From contig NC_091262.1 in the NCBI RefSeq assembly GCF_042477335.2, positions 14,342,001 through 14,406,000 of the forward strand: a stretch of DNA of 64,000 nt. The letters are read 5' to 3'. The notes beneath the pieces were generated by a model. The model saw nothing but the letters and a program-made list of their open reading frames with translations. It did not search any database and was not told the origin of the DNA. Shown here in pieces: positions 12,392-25,395 of the stretch; position 1 is the stretch's first letter, and every line of letters starts with the position of its first letter. The translations under genes were made by a program, and so were the position numbers. Source of the stretch: Ovis canadensis (Eukaryota; Chordata; Mammalia; Artiodactyla; Bovidae).

Positions 12392-13683
12392 TGTTCAGTT
12401 TTTAACTCCTGTCTGACTCTTTGTGATCCAATGAACTGCAGCACGCCAGGGTTCCCTGTCCTTCACTATCTCCCAGAGTTTGCTCAAATTAATGTCCACT
12501 GAGTCACTGATGTCATCCAACCACCTCATCTTCTCTCACCCCCTTCTCCTCTTGCCCTCAGTCTTTCCCAACATCAGGGTCTTTTCCGATGGTTGGCTCT
12601 TTGCATCAGGTGGCCAAAGTATTGGAGCTTCAGCATCAGTCCTTCCAAGGAATATTCACGGTTGATTTCCCTTAGAATTGACTGGTTTGATCTCCTTGCA
12701 GTCCAAGGGACTCTTAAGAGTCTTCTCCAGCATCATAATTCAAAAACATCAATTCCTCAGTGCTCAGCCTTCTTACAGTCCAACTCTCATATCCATACAT
12801 GAGTTCTGTAAAAACCATAGCTTAATGCAAACATTTGTCAGCAAAGAGACGTCTCTGCTTTTTAATATGCTGTCTAGGTTTGTCATACCTTTTCTTCTAA
12901 GGAGCAAGTGTCTTTTAAATTTATGGCTGCAGTCACCATCTGCAGTGATTTTGGAGCCCAAGAAAATAAGTTTGTCACTGTTTCCACTTTTGCCCCCATC
13001 TATTTGGCATGAAGTGATGGGACCAGATGCCATTATCTTAGCATTTTCAATGTTGAATTTTAAGCCACCTTTTTCACTCCCCTCTTTCATCAAGAGGCTC
13101 TGTAGTTCCTCTTCACTTTCTACCATTAGAGTGGTATCATCTGCCTATCTGAGGTTGTTGATATTGCTCCCTCTCATCTTGATTCCAGCTTGCGGTTCAT
13201 CCGGCGTGGCATTTTGCATTAAATTCTCTGCATATAAGTTAAATAAGCAGGGTGACGGTGTACAGCCTTCACATACTCCTTTCCCAATTTTGAGCCAGTC
13301 CCATTGTTCCATATTTGATTCTAAGTGTGCTTCTTGACCTGCATATAAGTAAGATGATCTGGTATTCCTGTTTGTTGTGATCCAGATAGTCAAAGGTTTC
13401 AGCATAGTCAATGAAGCATAAGTAGATATGTTTTTAGAATCTGCTTGCTTTGTCTATTATCCAGTGGATGTTGGCAATTGGATCTCTGGTTCCTCTGCCT
13501 TTTCTAAATTCAGCTTGTACACCTGGAAGTTCTTGGTTCACATACTGTTGAAACCTAGCTTGAAGGACCTTTGAGCATTATCTTGCCAACATGTAAATGA
13601 GCACAATTGCGCAGTAGTTTGAACATTCTTTGGTATTGCCTTTCTTTGAAGTTGGAATGAAACTTGCTTTTCCAATCTTGTGT
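12392..13683 (-). mobile_element. RTE-BovB LINE fragment inserted in old L1
   Basis: The 3' end of BovB lies at the left and the reverse-transcriptase core at the right. Minus-strand translation gives recognisable but broken BovB pieces (13411-13145 with the C.GCTPSPCLFNLYAE segment and 13126-12773 with NIENAKIMASGPI). Frames are split by indels and the YADD region is disrupted, so the copy is inactive. It interrupts the old L1. Confidence 0.93.
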
Positions 13684-13852
13684 AAGGCCTAATATGTAAG
13701 GTCTAGTATAAGTCTAATGTTCTTTTTTAGTGATTATTTCCATCTGGATGATCTATCCATTGTTGAGAGTGGGATATTGAAGTTCATTGTTATTATTGTA
13801 TTGCTGTGTAATTTTCCCTTCAGATTTGTTAGTATTAGCTTTATGTATTTAC
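13684..13852 (-). mobile_element. Old L1 continuation (ORF2-like, reverse)
   Basis: Continues the old reverse L1 after the BovB insertion, with the typical ORF2-derived text about 'GTGGGATATTGAAGTTC' near 13770. Confidence 0.65.
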
Positions 13853-14018
13853 ATGCTTTCCAGGTGGTGCTAGTGGTAATAAAACCCACCTATAGTGCAA
13901 GAGACACCAGAGATGTGAATCCACTCCAGTATTTTTGGCTGGAAAATCCATGGACAGAGGAGTCTGATGGGTATAGTTCATGGGGTCGCAAAGAGTTGGA
14001 CACAACTGAGCAACTGGA
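13853..14018 (+). mobile_element. Bov-tA SINE
   Basis: A tRNA-derived head ('TTTCCAGGTGGTGCTAGTGG' at about 13857) is joined to a Bov-A body ('CCACTCCAGTATTTTTGGC' near 13921), ending at the TTGGACACAACTGAGCAACT motif. This is the standard Bov-tA architecture, mildly diverged. Confidence 0.93.
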
Positions 14019-14361
14019 GCATGTACTGACACATTTAGGTTTTCCTATATTGGGGTTGAAATAGTTGAAATTGTTACATCCTCTTGATGCATTGACCTTG
14101 TATGTAGTGACCTTATTTTTCTCTTACAGCTTTTGGCTTAAAGTCTGTTTTGTATGATATGAGTACAGCTATTCTTTGTTAGGTTTTTTTTTTTTTTTTT
14201 TGCATAAAATATATTTTTCTATCCCTTTGTTTTCATTCTATAGAAGTTCTTTAAAGCTTAGGTGAGTCTCCTGTAGGCAGTATGTAGTTGGATATTTTTT
14301 TAAATCCATCTAGCCAGATTTTCATGGCAGCCACCTGAGGGACAGACCCCAATAACACCTA
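14019..14361 (-). mobile_element. Old L1 continuation (reverse)
   Basis: Old L1 ORF2-like text in reverse orientation continues between two SINE insertions; a T-run lies at about 14185-14201. Confidence 0.6.
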
Positions 14362-14487
14362 GGTGGTTTTTTTTTGGCCATGCCTCTAGGCATGTGAGAT
14401 CTTAGTTCCCCAACCAGGGATTGAACCTGTATCCCGTACATTGGAAGCATAGAGCCTTAACTGTGGACTGCCAGGAATGTCCCCTCC
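14362..14487 (-). mobile_element. CHR-type tRNA-derived SINE (cetartiodactyl)
   Basis: In reverse orientation the sequence shows a T-run, then 'GGCCATGCCTCTAGG', 'GATCTTAGTTCCCCAACC' and a tRNA-like end (CTGTGGACTGCCAGGAATG) near 14460-14480. This matches the tRNA-derived SINE family shared by whales, hippos and ruminants. Confidence 0.8.
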
Positions 14488-15517
14488 CGTAGCTTTTGAT
14501 TGGAAAATCTGGTCTATTTACATTGAAAATAGTTGTTCCTAAGTTTGGACTTATTATTGCCATTTTGTTAATTGTTTTCTGGCTGTTTTGTAGTTCCTTT
14601 GTTCCTTTCCCCCTGTCTTGGTCTATTTCTTCGAGATTTGATAATTTTTGTGATATAGTATTCTTTGATTCCTTTCTTTTTATCTTTTGTGTATTTAGTA
14701 TAGTCTTTTGTTTTATGGTAACCATGAAGTTTATATAAAATATCTTTCATGTACAACAGTTTACTTTAAGTTGATAATATCTTCAAATGCCTACCCCTTC
14801 ATGTTATATTTTTGATGTCACAGTTTACATCTTTTTCCATTGTGAATCCAATAAATTTTTTTAATAGTTACTTTAATGTTCTGTTCTTTAACGTTTATTC
14901 TAAAGTTAAAAGTGATTTACCCATTACCATTGCAACAAAAGAGTAATCTGATTTTAACTGAATGTTTATCTTTGTTGGTGAGGTTATACTTTCGTATGTC
15001 TTCCTTCTAATTAACATTCTTTCATTACAGCTTGAAGAACACCCTTTAACATTTCTTACAAGACTGATTAGTAGTGATGAACCCATTGAGCTTTTGTTTG
15101 CCTGGAAAACTCCTTATTTCCCATTTAATTTTGAGGAAGTAATTTGCTGAATAGAATATTCTTGGTGTTTTTTTCCTTTCCTCAATTGGAATGTATCACC
15201 CTATACCCTTCTGCCTTTCAAGATTTCTTCTGAAATATTTCCTGATAGCAATATGGGGTTTCTCTTGTACATAACTTGTTTTCTCATGCTGCTTTTGAGA
15301 TTCTCACCTAATATTTAGCATTTGACAATTTCATTATGTGTCTTGGTGTGATCTCTTTGAATTCTCATTTTTTCTTTGTTTTGCAGGGGTGGAAGTTATT
15401 TTCTGGGATTCCTGAATCTGGATGTGTCTTTTTTTTCCTAGATTAGGCGTTTTCAGCCATTATTTCTTTGAATAGCACTGGTTCTCCTTTCTCTCGATAT
15501 TTTTCTGGGACCTCTGT
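14488..15517 (-). mobile_element. Old L1 continuation (ORF2/ORF1-like, reverse)
   Basis: Degraded reverse L1 text, with familiar segments about TTTTCTCATGCTGCTTTTGA near 15280 and 'GGGATTCCTGAATCTGG' near 15405. Minus-strand frames within are fragments only. Confidence 0.65.
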
Positions 15518-15708
15518 GCATGCCAAGTCACTTCAGCCATGTCTGACTCTTTGTGACCCTGTGGACCGTAGACCCCCAAGTTCCTTTGTCCATGGGATTC
15601 TCCAGGCAAGAATACTGGAGTAGGTTGCCATTTCCTTCTCCAGGGGATCTTCCTGACCGAAGGATTGAGTGGGCAGGTTCTTTACCACTAGTGTCACCTG
15701 AGACCTCT
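15518..15708 (-). mobile_element. Bov-tA SINE, reverse orientation
   Basis: Reverse complement of a full Bov-tA: the Bov-A 3' end at the left ('GTCTGACTCTTTGTGACCC' near 15541), the body ('TTCTCCAGGCAAGAATACTG' near 15598) and the tRNA-like head at the right ('CTTTACCACTAGTGTCACC'). Confidence 0.93.
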
Positions 15709-16129
15709 ATAACACATAGTTAGCTAGTATCCCATAAGTCCTTAATGCTATTTTTGCTTTTTAATTCTTTCTTTTGACTTATCTTAGTGGATAAATTCCA
15801 CTTCACTGTCTTTTAAGTTTTCCAGATTTTTCTTTTCACTTGATCTAGTCTACTGTTGAACTCTCCTATTGCATTTTTTTAGTTTGGTCGTATTCTTTGG
15901 CTCTGTGATATCTGTGTGGTACTTGTAAAAATTTTCCTGTGTGTTAAAATTCTTATTTTGTTCATACATTTCTCTTATTTTGGTAAGCATCTTTATGATC
16001 GTTTTGAACTCTCAGGAAAATCACTTATCTTCATTGTTAGTAAGCTCTGTTTCTAGTTTCTGTTGTTCTTTTATTTCAGATGTTTTCCTGTATCTCTTCA
16101 TTTTTCTTGGCTCTCTATGTTGTTTCTGT
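15709..16129 (-). mobile_element. Old L1 continuation (reverse)
   Basis: Degraded reverse L1 text between two SINEs; no intact frame. Confidence 0.6.
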
Positions 16130-16244
16130 GCCCTACTCCAGTATTCTTGCCTAGAGAACCTCATGGGCAGAGGAGCCTGAAGGGCTGTAGTCCATGGGGT
16201 CACAAAGAGTCAGACATGACTGAATGACTAAACCACCACCACCA
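16130..16244 (+). mobile_element. Bov-A-type SINE monomer
   Basis: A Bov-A body ('CTCCAGTATTCTTGCC' near 16136 to 'GACATGACTGAATGACTAAA' near 16212) ends in an ACC-repeat tail. The tRNA-like head is missing. Confidence 0.9.
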
Positions 16245-16802
16245 TGTTGTTTTGACTATTTGGGTTTGTTTTTTTTCTTTCCATACAAATTTTAAAATTA
16301 TTTGTTCTACCCGAAAAATCCCATTGATATTTAGATAGGAATTGCATTATATCTGCAGATTGCCTTGAGTACTGTGGTCATCTTAACAATGTTAATTCTT
16401 CTAATCCAAGAATGCAGTGTATCTTTCTATCTTTTCACAGTATGCAGGTAAAACCCTTTCAGGGAAAGGTTGGGAGAAGAGTGACTTTGCTTACTGCTTT
16501 TGCACTGAGCCTGTGGGAAAGCCAGCTAGGAATTGCCCCTTTGTTTTCTATAGTCTGTGGAATTTGTGAATGGAACCCCCTTTAACTATATGACTGATGG
16601 TCTTGAGACCTATTTCTTGAGTAGAACCTATAAAATCTTGGGTATAGACGTGTACAAGGTCCTTCCAGGGAGATACTAGGAACTTAAAGCCCTGTGGAGT
16701 GTGGAGGAGTGGTGTCCACTTCCACGTTCTCTGAGAGGATCAGAGCCAGCCCCCGGTACCTGCTAAGTTAGAAGACTAACCTTCAGGCAGCAGCTATTAA
16801 AG
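16245..16802 (-). mobile_element. Probable old L1 5' part (reverse), degraded
   Basis: Begins with L1-like reverse text up to about 16440; the remainder (16440-16802) is GC-richer and could be old L1 5' sequence or unrelated DNA. Assignment of the right half is weak. Confidence 0.45.
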
Positions 16803-16922
16803 TAAGTGTTAGTGTTAGTCACTCAGTCGTGCCTGACCCTTTGTGACCCCATGTACTGCAGCCTACCAGACTCTTCTGTCCATGGAATTTTCCAGGCAAA
16901 ATCCCCTGGAGAAGGAAATGGC
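16803..16922 (-). mobile_element. Bov-tA/Bov-A SINE fragment, reverse
   Basis: The Bov-A 3' end lies at the left ('AGTCACTCAGTCGTGCC' near 16815), followed by 'GTCCATGGAATTTTCCAGG' and a GAGAAGGAAATGGCAG-like segment. The head is missing. Confidence 0.9.
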
Positions 16923-17157
16923 AGCTCACTCTTTAAAGCAAGCAGATAACTCTTTCAGGGAAAAACTGAAATATGCAATTTTGTTTGTTCCCTCTGTGCT
17001 GATAGCTGGGATGGTAGCCTTGGTGAGTGCTTGCATGCTTATTAAGAACTGTTTCTTTGTTTGCCATACTGTTTTGTCTGATTTACACAAGCTCTTGGTT
17101 TTTAGAGCAAGGGATTTTGTGAATCTGTCCCTCTTGTGAGTCTTAACCCACAAGACT

Positions 17158-17235
17158 GATTTCCTTTCGGATGGACTGGTTGGATCTCCTTGCAGTCCAA
17201 GGGACTCTCAAGAGCCTTCTCCAACACCACTGTTG
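17158..17235 (-). mobile_element. Short BovB internal fragment
   Basis: About 75 bp matches the BovB segment also seen near 25677-25745 ('CTGGTTGGATCTCCTTGCAG'). It is isolated from other BovB sequence, so it is a remnant. Confidence 0.8.
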
Positions 17236-17606
17236 CTAGATCAGTCCTTTGGTTTTCAGGGAGAAGCTAGAAATTGGGACTTCTCTCCTGATGGTAAGGC
17301 ACTATGCTGAGGGTGGAGTTGATGCCAAGAATGTGTAAGGAAACAGCCTTTCCTACCTGTTTTGATGTATTTTCTCGTTTGTCCTACTTTCTGAAAGTTT
17401 CTGAGTCTCTTTCAGAGTAAATTGTTCTGTGTGTAGCTGTACATTTTGTGTGTCTGTATGAGGAGGGGAGCTTAGGCACCTCCTTTGTCACCATCTTGTT
17501 GCTTCTGAATTTCTAAAGTTTTAGATCTTTTCAGTCAAAACTTTTACCATTGCTTTAATATTGTTTTTGAAACGTGAAGTACTTAATAATTTAATCTTAG
17601 CCTTGG
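17236..17606. other. Unassigned sequence, possibly old L1 5' UTR
   Basis: GC content is higher than in the surrounding L1. The end at 17484-17510 ('CTTTGTCACCATCTTGTTGC') resembles the 5' region of old reverse L1 elements, which would make 10375-17510 one L1 split by insertions. I hold this loosely. Confidence 0.35.
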
Positions 17607-18182
17607 ATAAGCAGTTTAGTTGCTCGGTCATGTTCGACTCTTTGCAGCCCCATGGACTGCAGCACACCAGTCTTCCCTGTCCATCACCAACTTCCAGAGC
17701 TTGCTCAAACTCATGCCCATTGAGTCAGTGATGCCTTCCAACCATCTCATCCTCGTCGTCCCCTTCTCCTCCTGCCTTCAATCTTTCCTGCATCAGGGTC
17801 TTTTCAGATGAATCAGTTCTTTGCATCAAGTGGCCAAAGTATTGGAGTTTCAACTTCACCATCAGTCCTTCCAGTGAACATTCAGAACTGATTTTCTTTA
17901 GGATGAACTGATTTGATCTCCTTGCCGTCCAAGGGATTCTCAAGAGTCGTCTTCAACACCACAGTTGAAAAGCATCAATTCTTTGGTGCTCAGCTCTCAT
18001 TATAGTCTAACTCTCACATGCATACATGACTACTGGAAAAAACCATAGCTTTGACTAGACAGACCTTTGTTGGCAAAGTAATGTCTCTGCTTTTGAATAT
18101 GCTGTCTATGTTGGTCATAGCTTTTCTTACAAGAAGCAAGCATCTTTTAATTTCATGGCTGCAGTCACCATCTGCAGTGATG
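17607..18182 (-). mobile_element. RTE-BovB 3' fragment
   Basis: BovB 3' end at the left ('GCTCGGTCATGTTCGACTC') running about 575 bp into the C-terminal coding region; minus-strand translation 17943-17725 contains the conserved [10 protein letters not shown] segment. 5'-truncated and broken. Confidence 0.93.
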
Positions 18183-19254
18183 ACTCCTTTTATTCTTCAA
18201 AGATATTTTATTGTATGGATTTCTAATTTTCATTATGATCAGTGAATATATTCTATATCAGCTGAGTTATTTTAAATACCTTTGGCTTGATACATGGTTT
18301 ATCTTGGTGAATATGCCATAGACACTTTTTAAAAGAGTGCATTTATTCTGAAGTTGTTGACTGTAGTGTTTTATAAATGTCCATTGGGTTTAAGTGGTTG
18401 ATAGTATTGTTCATATCATCTATGATTGATATTGTGCTTTATTCTATAAATTACTGAAAACGTAGAGTTCAAAGTCACCAACTGTGATTTGATTTGTCTG
18501 TTACTCCCCTTTATTTCTGTCAGTTTCACTTCAGGTAATTTGTAACTTTTATTTGTCATACAAACTTTTGTAATTATTTATAAATTGACCATCTTATATT
18601 TTGAAATGTCTCTATCTTTGGTAATAAACAGACATGATGTTTGCATTATTGAAAATTAAGATAACTGCTCTAGCTTTCTTTTGCTTTCTGTTAGGATGGT
18701 GTTATCTGTTTATCTTTTCAACCTATAACTTTATGTATAAAATGTCATTGGATGGTGTATAGTTGTTTAGTATGTTTTAACCATTAATGGAACGTTTATT
18801 CAGTGTTCATTTAAGTATTGAAAAAGTGGATTTAAGTCCATCTCTTTTATTGTTTGTTAAGTGTGCTCACATCTTTTATTGTTTCTTTGTGAAGTGTATA
18901 CTCCCTATCAGTGCCTATCTTCTGCTTTCTATTCTTCTGTCTCTTCTTCTCTGCCTTCCTTTTAATTTTTTTTCAAAATTCCTTTTTCCTTTACCTTTTT
19001 AGCTATACTTCTTTTTTTTTAGTGGTTTTCTAGGGAATACTATATATATTTGTTTTAGCCTTTTAAGACTATTAAATCATTTCCCATAAAAAGAAGAATC
19101 TTGGAAATATACATACCTATTTACCTAGTCTTTACCCGTTATATGCTAGGGTTGCCATATATACTACAAGTAATATAGACAATGGAATAATTGTTTTAAA
19201 TAGGTATATTTATTTTTAAGAATTTAAGAGGGAAAATATTTCATATATAGAAAA
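18183..19254 (-). mobile_element. Old L1 ORF2-like sequence, reverse, degraded
   Basis: AT-rich reverse L1 text, for example 'TTCATTATGATCAGTGAATA' near 18229. No intact frame. Confidence 0.55.
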
Positions 19255-19802
19255 TTATAAAACACTGGTGAAAGAAATCAAAGAGGACACTAATAGATGG
19301 AGAAACATACCATGTTCATGAATCAGAAGAATCAATATAGTGAAAATGAGTATACACTACCCAAAGCAATCTATAGATTCAGTGCAATCCCTATCAAGAT
19401 ACCAACGGTATTTTTCACAGAGCTAGAACAAATAATTTCACAATTTGTATGGAAATAGAAAAAACCTTGAATAGCTAAAGCAATCTTGAGAAAGAAGAAT
19501 GGAACTGGAGGAATCAACCTGCCTGACTTCAGGCTCTATTACAAAGCCACAGTTATCAAGACAGTTATGGTACTGGCACAAAGACAGAAATATAGATCAA
19601 TGGAACAAAATAGAAAGCCCAGAGATAAATCCACGCACCTATAGACAGCTTATCTTTGACAAAGGAGGCAAGAATATACAATGGATTAAAGACAATCTCT
19701 TTAACAAGTGGTGTTGAGAAAACTGGTCAACCACTTTTAAAAGAATGAAACTAGAACACTTTCTAACACCATACACAAAAATAAACTCAATGGATTAAAG
19801 AT
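19255..19802 (+). mobile_element. L1 ORF2 fragment, forward orientation
   Basis: Forward-strand L1 ORF2 text, part of the region after the reverse-transcriptase core: 'GAAATCAAAGAGGACACTAA' near 19275 and 'CCCTATCAAGATACCAACGG' near 19390. The frame carries stops. Neither a 3' UTR nor a 5' end is present. Confidence 0.85.
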
Positions 19803-22800
19803 AAATAAGTTTCTGTTGAAACAGAAATGCTCAGTTTTGAGAAACACTTTAGTGTTGTAATGTCTTTTTTTAGTGATTCTCAAGTTCTACTTCATTTTAC
19901 TCTATCATAAATTTGTCATCTATCCGTAGATCTATCATCTATCACTTTTATCTTCCATAATTATCTGTTTGTCTCTATCATCTGTCTAGCTTATTAATAT
20001 ATGTTATTCAAATTCTGTTACTCATCATCTTTGTTTTATGTATCATCTATCCATCCATCCTGCTATGAAATATAATAGGAAGAAGAGCATGGCAATGGAA
20101 AAACAAGGGCTTTACCTCCCATGTGAAAGGACAGTGATGACAGTGGTCTCTGAGGTGATGACGCATAAGGAGAAAACAATAGCATGAGGACGGAGGGCCA
20201 TTAAATTAAGGGACTCATCTGGCAGGAACTCTTGACTTAGTACTATGCTCAAATTTGGGAAATCAGAGTAGAGCTGCCTCCATTCTGTGCCAGCTTTCAT
20301 GAGAAAATTTAGTCTAAATATGGTAACTGCCTTCTCAGTCCACTTATGCTTCAGTGTCTTAAAACTAAGTTTTAATTATATGAAGTTACTACCTCAGTCT
20401 ACATTAAAGTAGACCATGGACTGGTAAGCCTTTTCTGTAAAGGGTGAAATAACAAGCAATTTCAGTTTTGTAGGATGTATCATCTCTATTGAAGCTGATC
20501 CTCTCTGCTCTTGCAGTGTAAAAGCAGCGAAACACAGTATGTAATTGAATGAGTGTGGCTGTGTTTTGGTAAAACCTTGTTTACTACAGCAGGCTTTGTG
20601 CTTCAGTACTACATCCTGAACTAGAGCATTGGGTAAATCAGAACCTGGAAAATAATCAGATTAATTACCCAGTACATGGTAAACGTATCTGAAAATTATT
20701 TTTCCATTTTACTTTCATGAAAATTATTATTAATAATTCTGCTAAATCTCATTCACAAGAGAGTGCTCTAAGTGAATACTATATGCCATCATAACCTAAG
20801 CAATGTAAAACCAATGTACATGACTGGAGTGAAATGAACCCCTTTCCAGTTATAACCAATAAATTATATTTTAAATTTAGCATATTTTCCCCATAAGTTC
20901 CCAAGGATTGTCAGCCAAATCTTACCTGCTTTCTTTTCCTCTTCAGTACATATCAGGTCAGAATATTGTCTCTCAATTCCTTGGTGGTATCTGGTCTCCT
21001 TAGGCTTTGACTGCAGTCTATTTTGACTTTACCTGAGCAGTTTTTGTAATTGTTTCAACATCTCGTAATAGGATTTGTATGTTCCAAAGCTATCATGTAA
21101 TCTTGTTTATAAAAATGTGAAAGATTCACATTTTCATAAATAACTAGTGAACATAATCTTTAATCCAATTAAACTGTGTTTTCCAAATTTTCTCCATGTT
21201 GTCTACATTGGAGAGTTTACAAGAGAGAAGGAATATCCAAAACCTGCTAGCTTAAATTTGGGTTATTATTTTTTCTGCAGTCATTTGAAAATGTACCTTT
21301 ATGTTTACTTGAAACTTACATTACCAGGTTAGTGTTAATATTCTATTAAAGGCTCACCCAAATCAATTAGAAAAAGACAAGTATTCCAGTACAAAAGTAG
21401 GAATACATATAAATGAACAAATCAGAGAAGGAAAGTACCATGAATGACCAAGAACACATAAAAATATACTCAGCCAGGCTGCTGCACAAGCCCTCTGTAA
21501 TGGCCCACACTCTGGAGTGTGTTTGTTTCTGGATAAATCTACTTCTTACCTAAAAAAAAAATGCTCAACCATATTAATCTTGCAATGAAATAACTATATA
21601 CTAAATAATTATTATAAATATATAATGAAATTAATATTTGTGTGTGTCTTTAAACGTAGTCATTAACACACAAATCAGCAATTACTTTTTTCACCTATTA
21701 GATTAATGGTGCATCTATTAGCAAAGTATGGAGAATTTGGAACTCCTTGTGTGTTAGTCTGTCCAAAAGACAGTGAAAAATATGTATTAGATGGAAATTG
21801 GCACATTTTGACAATTTATATTTAGAAATTTACCTATAGGACATAATAGGAAGTGTTCAAATGTGTATGTAAACTCAAGGGTACTCATTACAGCCTTAGT
21901 TATACTTGTAAAATTATAAATAATCTTTATCAAATCATAATGCTAGGAAAATAATTCATGTATCCAATTTAATTGTATTTAATATATTGAAATTAATTAA
22001 CATTAAAGTCTAGCTTTTTCAAAAGTTTGGCCATTAGTTCCTGAGTACCAACTATGTTTGAGACATTAATATTGTATTTTATTCACATAAAATGAAATAT
22101 GCATGTGCTTGTTTGGATATGGTCAATAAACTAATTTTATAGGAAGACTTCAAAAACTGTTGATGATGAGTTTGGACCATTATTTTACTATTGTGTATGC
22201 ATGTGTGTGATGTGTAGTCTCAAATTTATATATTTCAGTTACATATAGCATTTATTGAATTCTTAGTATGTGTACCACATGCTGAAATAAACACTTTTCG
22301 TGGATTATCTCATTTAATACTAATAATAACCATACAGTATAGGATATTCATTCCTTTTTTTAAGATAAGATAGAGACTCGTTAGAAACTAAATTTGATTG
22401 TGCAATTAATTCTATTATTCAGAACTTAAGAAAAACACAATCAGTGTCACAGCCTTTGGAAGATGAAAATAATACTTATATTTTGCTACATTTCCTCTAG
22501 TTTTGGGGGAAAGATACACATTTTTGAGGTCATCTTTATTTTCTCTTGTTAAGGTCAGAGCCATGCAAATTCTCAAGTTTAGTTCTTTAAACTTAAAAGT
22601 GTAAGTGTTGAGATACTGCAGGAACAGGAGAAAAAGATGACATTGGTTTGTTGGAAATTCTGTGGTATAAATTTACAAATTGTAGAATGACTTGTTGAAA
22701 TAGGGGTGCCAGTGCTTAGGAGATAGGCAGTGTTCCTTGGGAAACTATTTCATAGAGACTGGTATGTCATGGGGGCACAAATTGAAGTCCAAAAAGAAAT

Positions 22801-23719
22801 GGCCAATGAGAGGAGTATCACTAAATGGAAAAAATCAACTTTAACGCAGAATTGATGACAGTTAACACGAAGAGAAATACTGTAAATAGCAGGGAAAGGA
22901 CCAATGAGGAACTTGGAGTTGAAGGTACAATCCCTAACTGCTATAGATTCAAGTGTCATAATGTTCTAATGAAATATTTTTCAGATTGTACTTTATGACC
23001 ATATGGTATAGATTATAAACTATCTACTTCATATGAATATGTGTTCCATAATCAATTCACTTTTCTCCAGTTGTCTGTATTCATTCTAACACTTTTCTAA
23101 AGACAGTACCTTGTGTCTTACAAGTACCATTCATTAGTAATTCTGAGCTAGTAGCTAAAATGTTGGCCAGAACGATAAGCAGAGTGAATTGCGACATAAA
23201 GTTTTGCCTGATTGCACCATAGCAGTGGCTAACGTACATTTAAAAACTTGGATGGTTTATAGCAAGAAATGTGTGTTATGCTAAAGTTTGCCTTCGTATT
23301 TTCTGGTATCCTGAGGAGAACTAAACCTGTGTAAGATATTCACAGCTGAGGCCCTGGAACAGAGGATACTGAAGGAAAAAGCAGTCATAGTTAATTAAGT
23401 AAGGCTGCATCTGTCATGGAGGACTGCTGGACACAGAGCTGCTCAGCCTCTAATTTTGATGGATGCAACTTGGGAATGTTTGAATATGGTAAATCTCTTT
23501 AATGATGGTAAAGTGTTTATAATATTACTAAACCAACATGTGAATGAGTGAATGAATTAATAGGGTCAAAAGTAAAATACTACAGAAAGTTGTGATAAAC
23601 ATATAAGAATGACAGGATATGAAAACTCAGCACTTGGCAATAATCATAATTGTTTCAGCCAGGAAAATCAAAAGATGCTAAAACTCATTGGAGAAAATTT
23701 GAGGGGAAACGATACATTT
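19803..23719. other. Unassigned AT-rich sequence
   Basis: No gene recognised. There is a degenerate (TCTA)n/CATC-rich low-complexity tract at about 19905-20060. At 20131-20159 two RTGATGA motifs flank a CTGA, but no terminal stem or closing D box follows, so it is not called a snoRNA. Near 21500-21550 a short segment faintly resembles the end of an old retroviral-type LTR; this is not supported enough to call. Confidence 0.5.
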
Positions 23720-24230
23720 AAAAATGTTTTAAAAAATATTTTATTGAAGTATAGTTGATTTACAACTATAAGACTTTTAAGTCTGAAGTTTGACCAAAAT
23801 GAATATAAAAGAATATGTAGGGCAGAATATCTTGAAGCACATGGTTTCAGGTGTACATGCTCAGGAAATATGAAAGTGTGGAATAAGAGCATGAATACTT
23901 TGATACCAGTGGGTTTTATCTGTATCTGCATTTGAACCATTTATAATAGAACGTGTTTTTACTCACAGTTCCTTCACTTAGCATGATTTTTCAAAGTTCA
24001 GCCATGTTATAGCATGGATTGGGACTCGATTTCTTTTTATGGGTGAGTAATACCCCGTTTATAGATCACATTTTGCTTGCTTATTCATTCATCAATTTAT
24101 GGCATTCTACTAACTTATTTCTGTTCTTTGGCTGTTTTGAATAATCTTGCTGTATATTTATGTGGAGATTTTTGTGTATATGTATATTTTTAGTTCTTTT
24201 AGGGATAAGAACACAAGAAGTTGTCTGACC
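23720..24230 (-). mobile_element. Old L1 3' end, reverse, degraded
   Basis: 'TTTTATTGAAGTATAGTTGA' at about 23741 and the segment about 'CACTTAGCATGATTTTTCA' near 23976 are typical of the 3' UTR of old L1 elements in reverse orientation. Confidence 0.7.
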
Positions 24231-25395
24231 AGGATTTTAAGATCGTACTTGCTTCGTTTGAAGGTGTACAGGTCTGCACAGTGAACATTTGGTTGAATAT
24301 TGGTGGAAACTCTTACTGTAGAAATAAGTAAATTGAAAAACCAAAATAAACACAGTTGAAGCCCATTGCCTCATACCTGGTTCATTCAATTTGAATGTAT
24401 TTAGTTTTTATTATTGTGCATTTTTGTTTTTGTGTTCTTGTTTTAAATATGGAATCAATGTTGGTTTGCATACAAAGCATTTCATTGTCTTACAACAATA
24501 ATTACAATGGAGAAAGGGCATCTTGAATAAGTGAATTAAATATTCAAGGATAGTAGGATCATTCAAATCGGTAGAATTCTGCCACAGAAATAAATTGATT
24601 TTACTCATAATGTTCATGAAGAACTAAAATGAAAAACCTCTTCTCATTGGTTTAATAGCTGGTGTAGCCTCCCATACTCATTTTCATCTCTACTTTCCAC
24701 ATGTAAATTAAGTGGCTTAGTATGTTTCTAGGATTATGGACGCCTGTATTATTTCTTGGGTGTTTTCAGGATCTGTCCTTTCTCACAGGCGAACAGCAAA
24801 AGGTGTCTTTAAATGAATGTGTCTGGATCATGTATTTATACATTGTGAAAAATCTGAAGAAAATGAGAAACAAAATGACTGTTGTTGAACCGTACTATAT
24901 TTCTATTCTAAGCAAGTAAGGGAAGACTTTAACTTACTCATTTTTAGTGTTATTCACAGTTTGGGTAGTTTTGAATGCTACCAGTTTTGCATGTATTCAA
25001 CATTTGATATCTGAATATCTGATTTCTTACTAAATGGTATTCCTTTTGAATGTGTGCCTACTAACATATATATAAACTCAAAATATGAGAGAGTGGAGAG
25101 GATACCTGAACACTGGCCCAGTGTTCTGTACTACATTTTTCCAATATTATATTTGTACCTCTTACATAACTTTAATTTTATGTACTTTAAAATACACCAT
25201 TTGTCACGTGTATTTCTATGGGTTTTGGCAAAGGTATAGAATAGTATATCTAGCACCGCAATCATGGTGTGTGTCGGGGAGGGGGGTGTCCATTACCCCT
25301 AAAATCCCCTTTTGTTTCTCCTTTATAGTCAATCCCCCCTTCTGCTCTTCAGTCTCTTGTAATCACTGTTTCTATAGTACTGCCTTTTGTTTTTG
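24231..25395. other. Unassigned AT-rich sequence
   Basis: No gene recognised. 25130-25390 may be further degraded L1 3' sequence in reverse. A G-run at 25277-25287 is the only compositional oddity. Confidence 0.45.

Noticed and set aside
20131..20159. Two GTGATGA motifs with an intervening CTGA
   Set aside because: No closing D box within a normal snoRNA length and no terminal stem.
21480..21560. Segment resembling the 3' part of an old LTR
   Set aside because: Too short and diverged; no matching partner LTR or TG...CA ends found.
22163..22230. TGATGATGA motif as a possible C box
   Set aside because: No D box or terminal stem at suitable distance.
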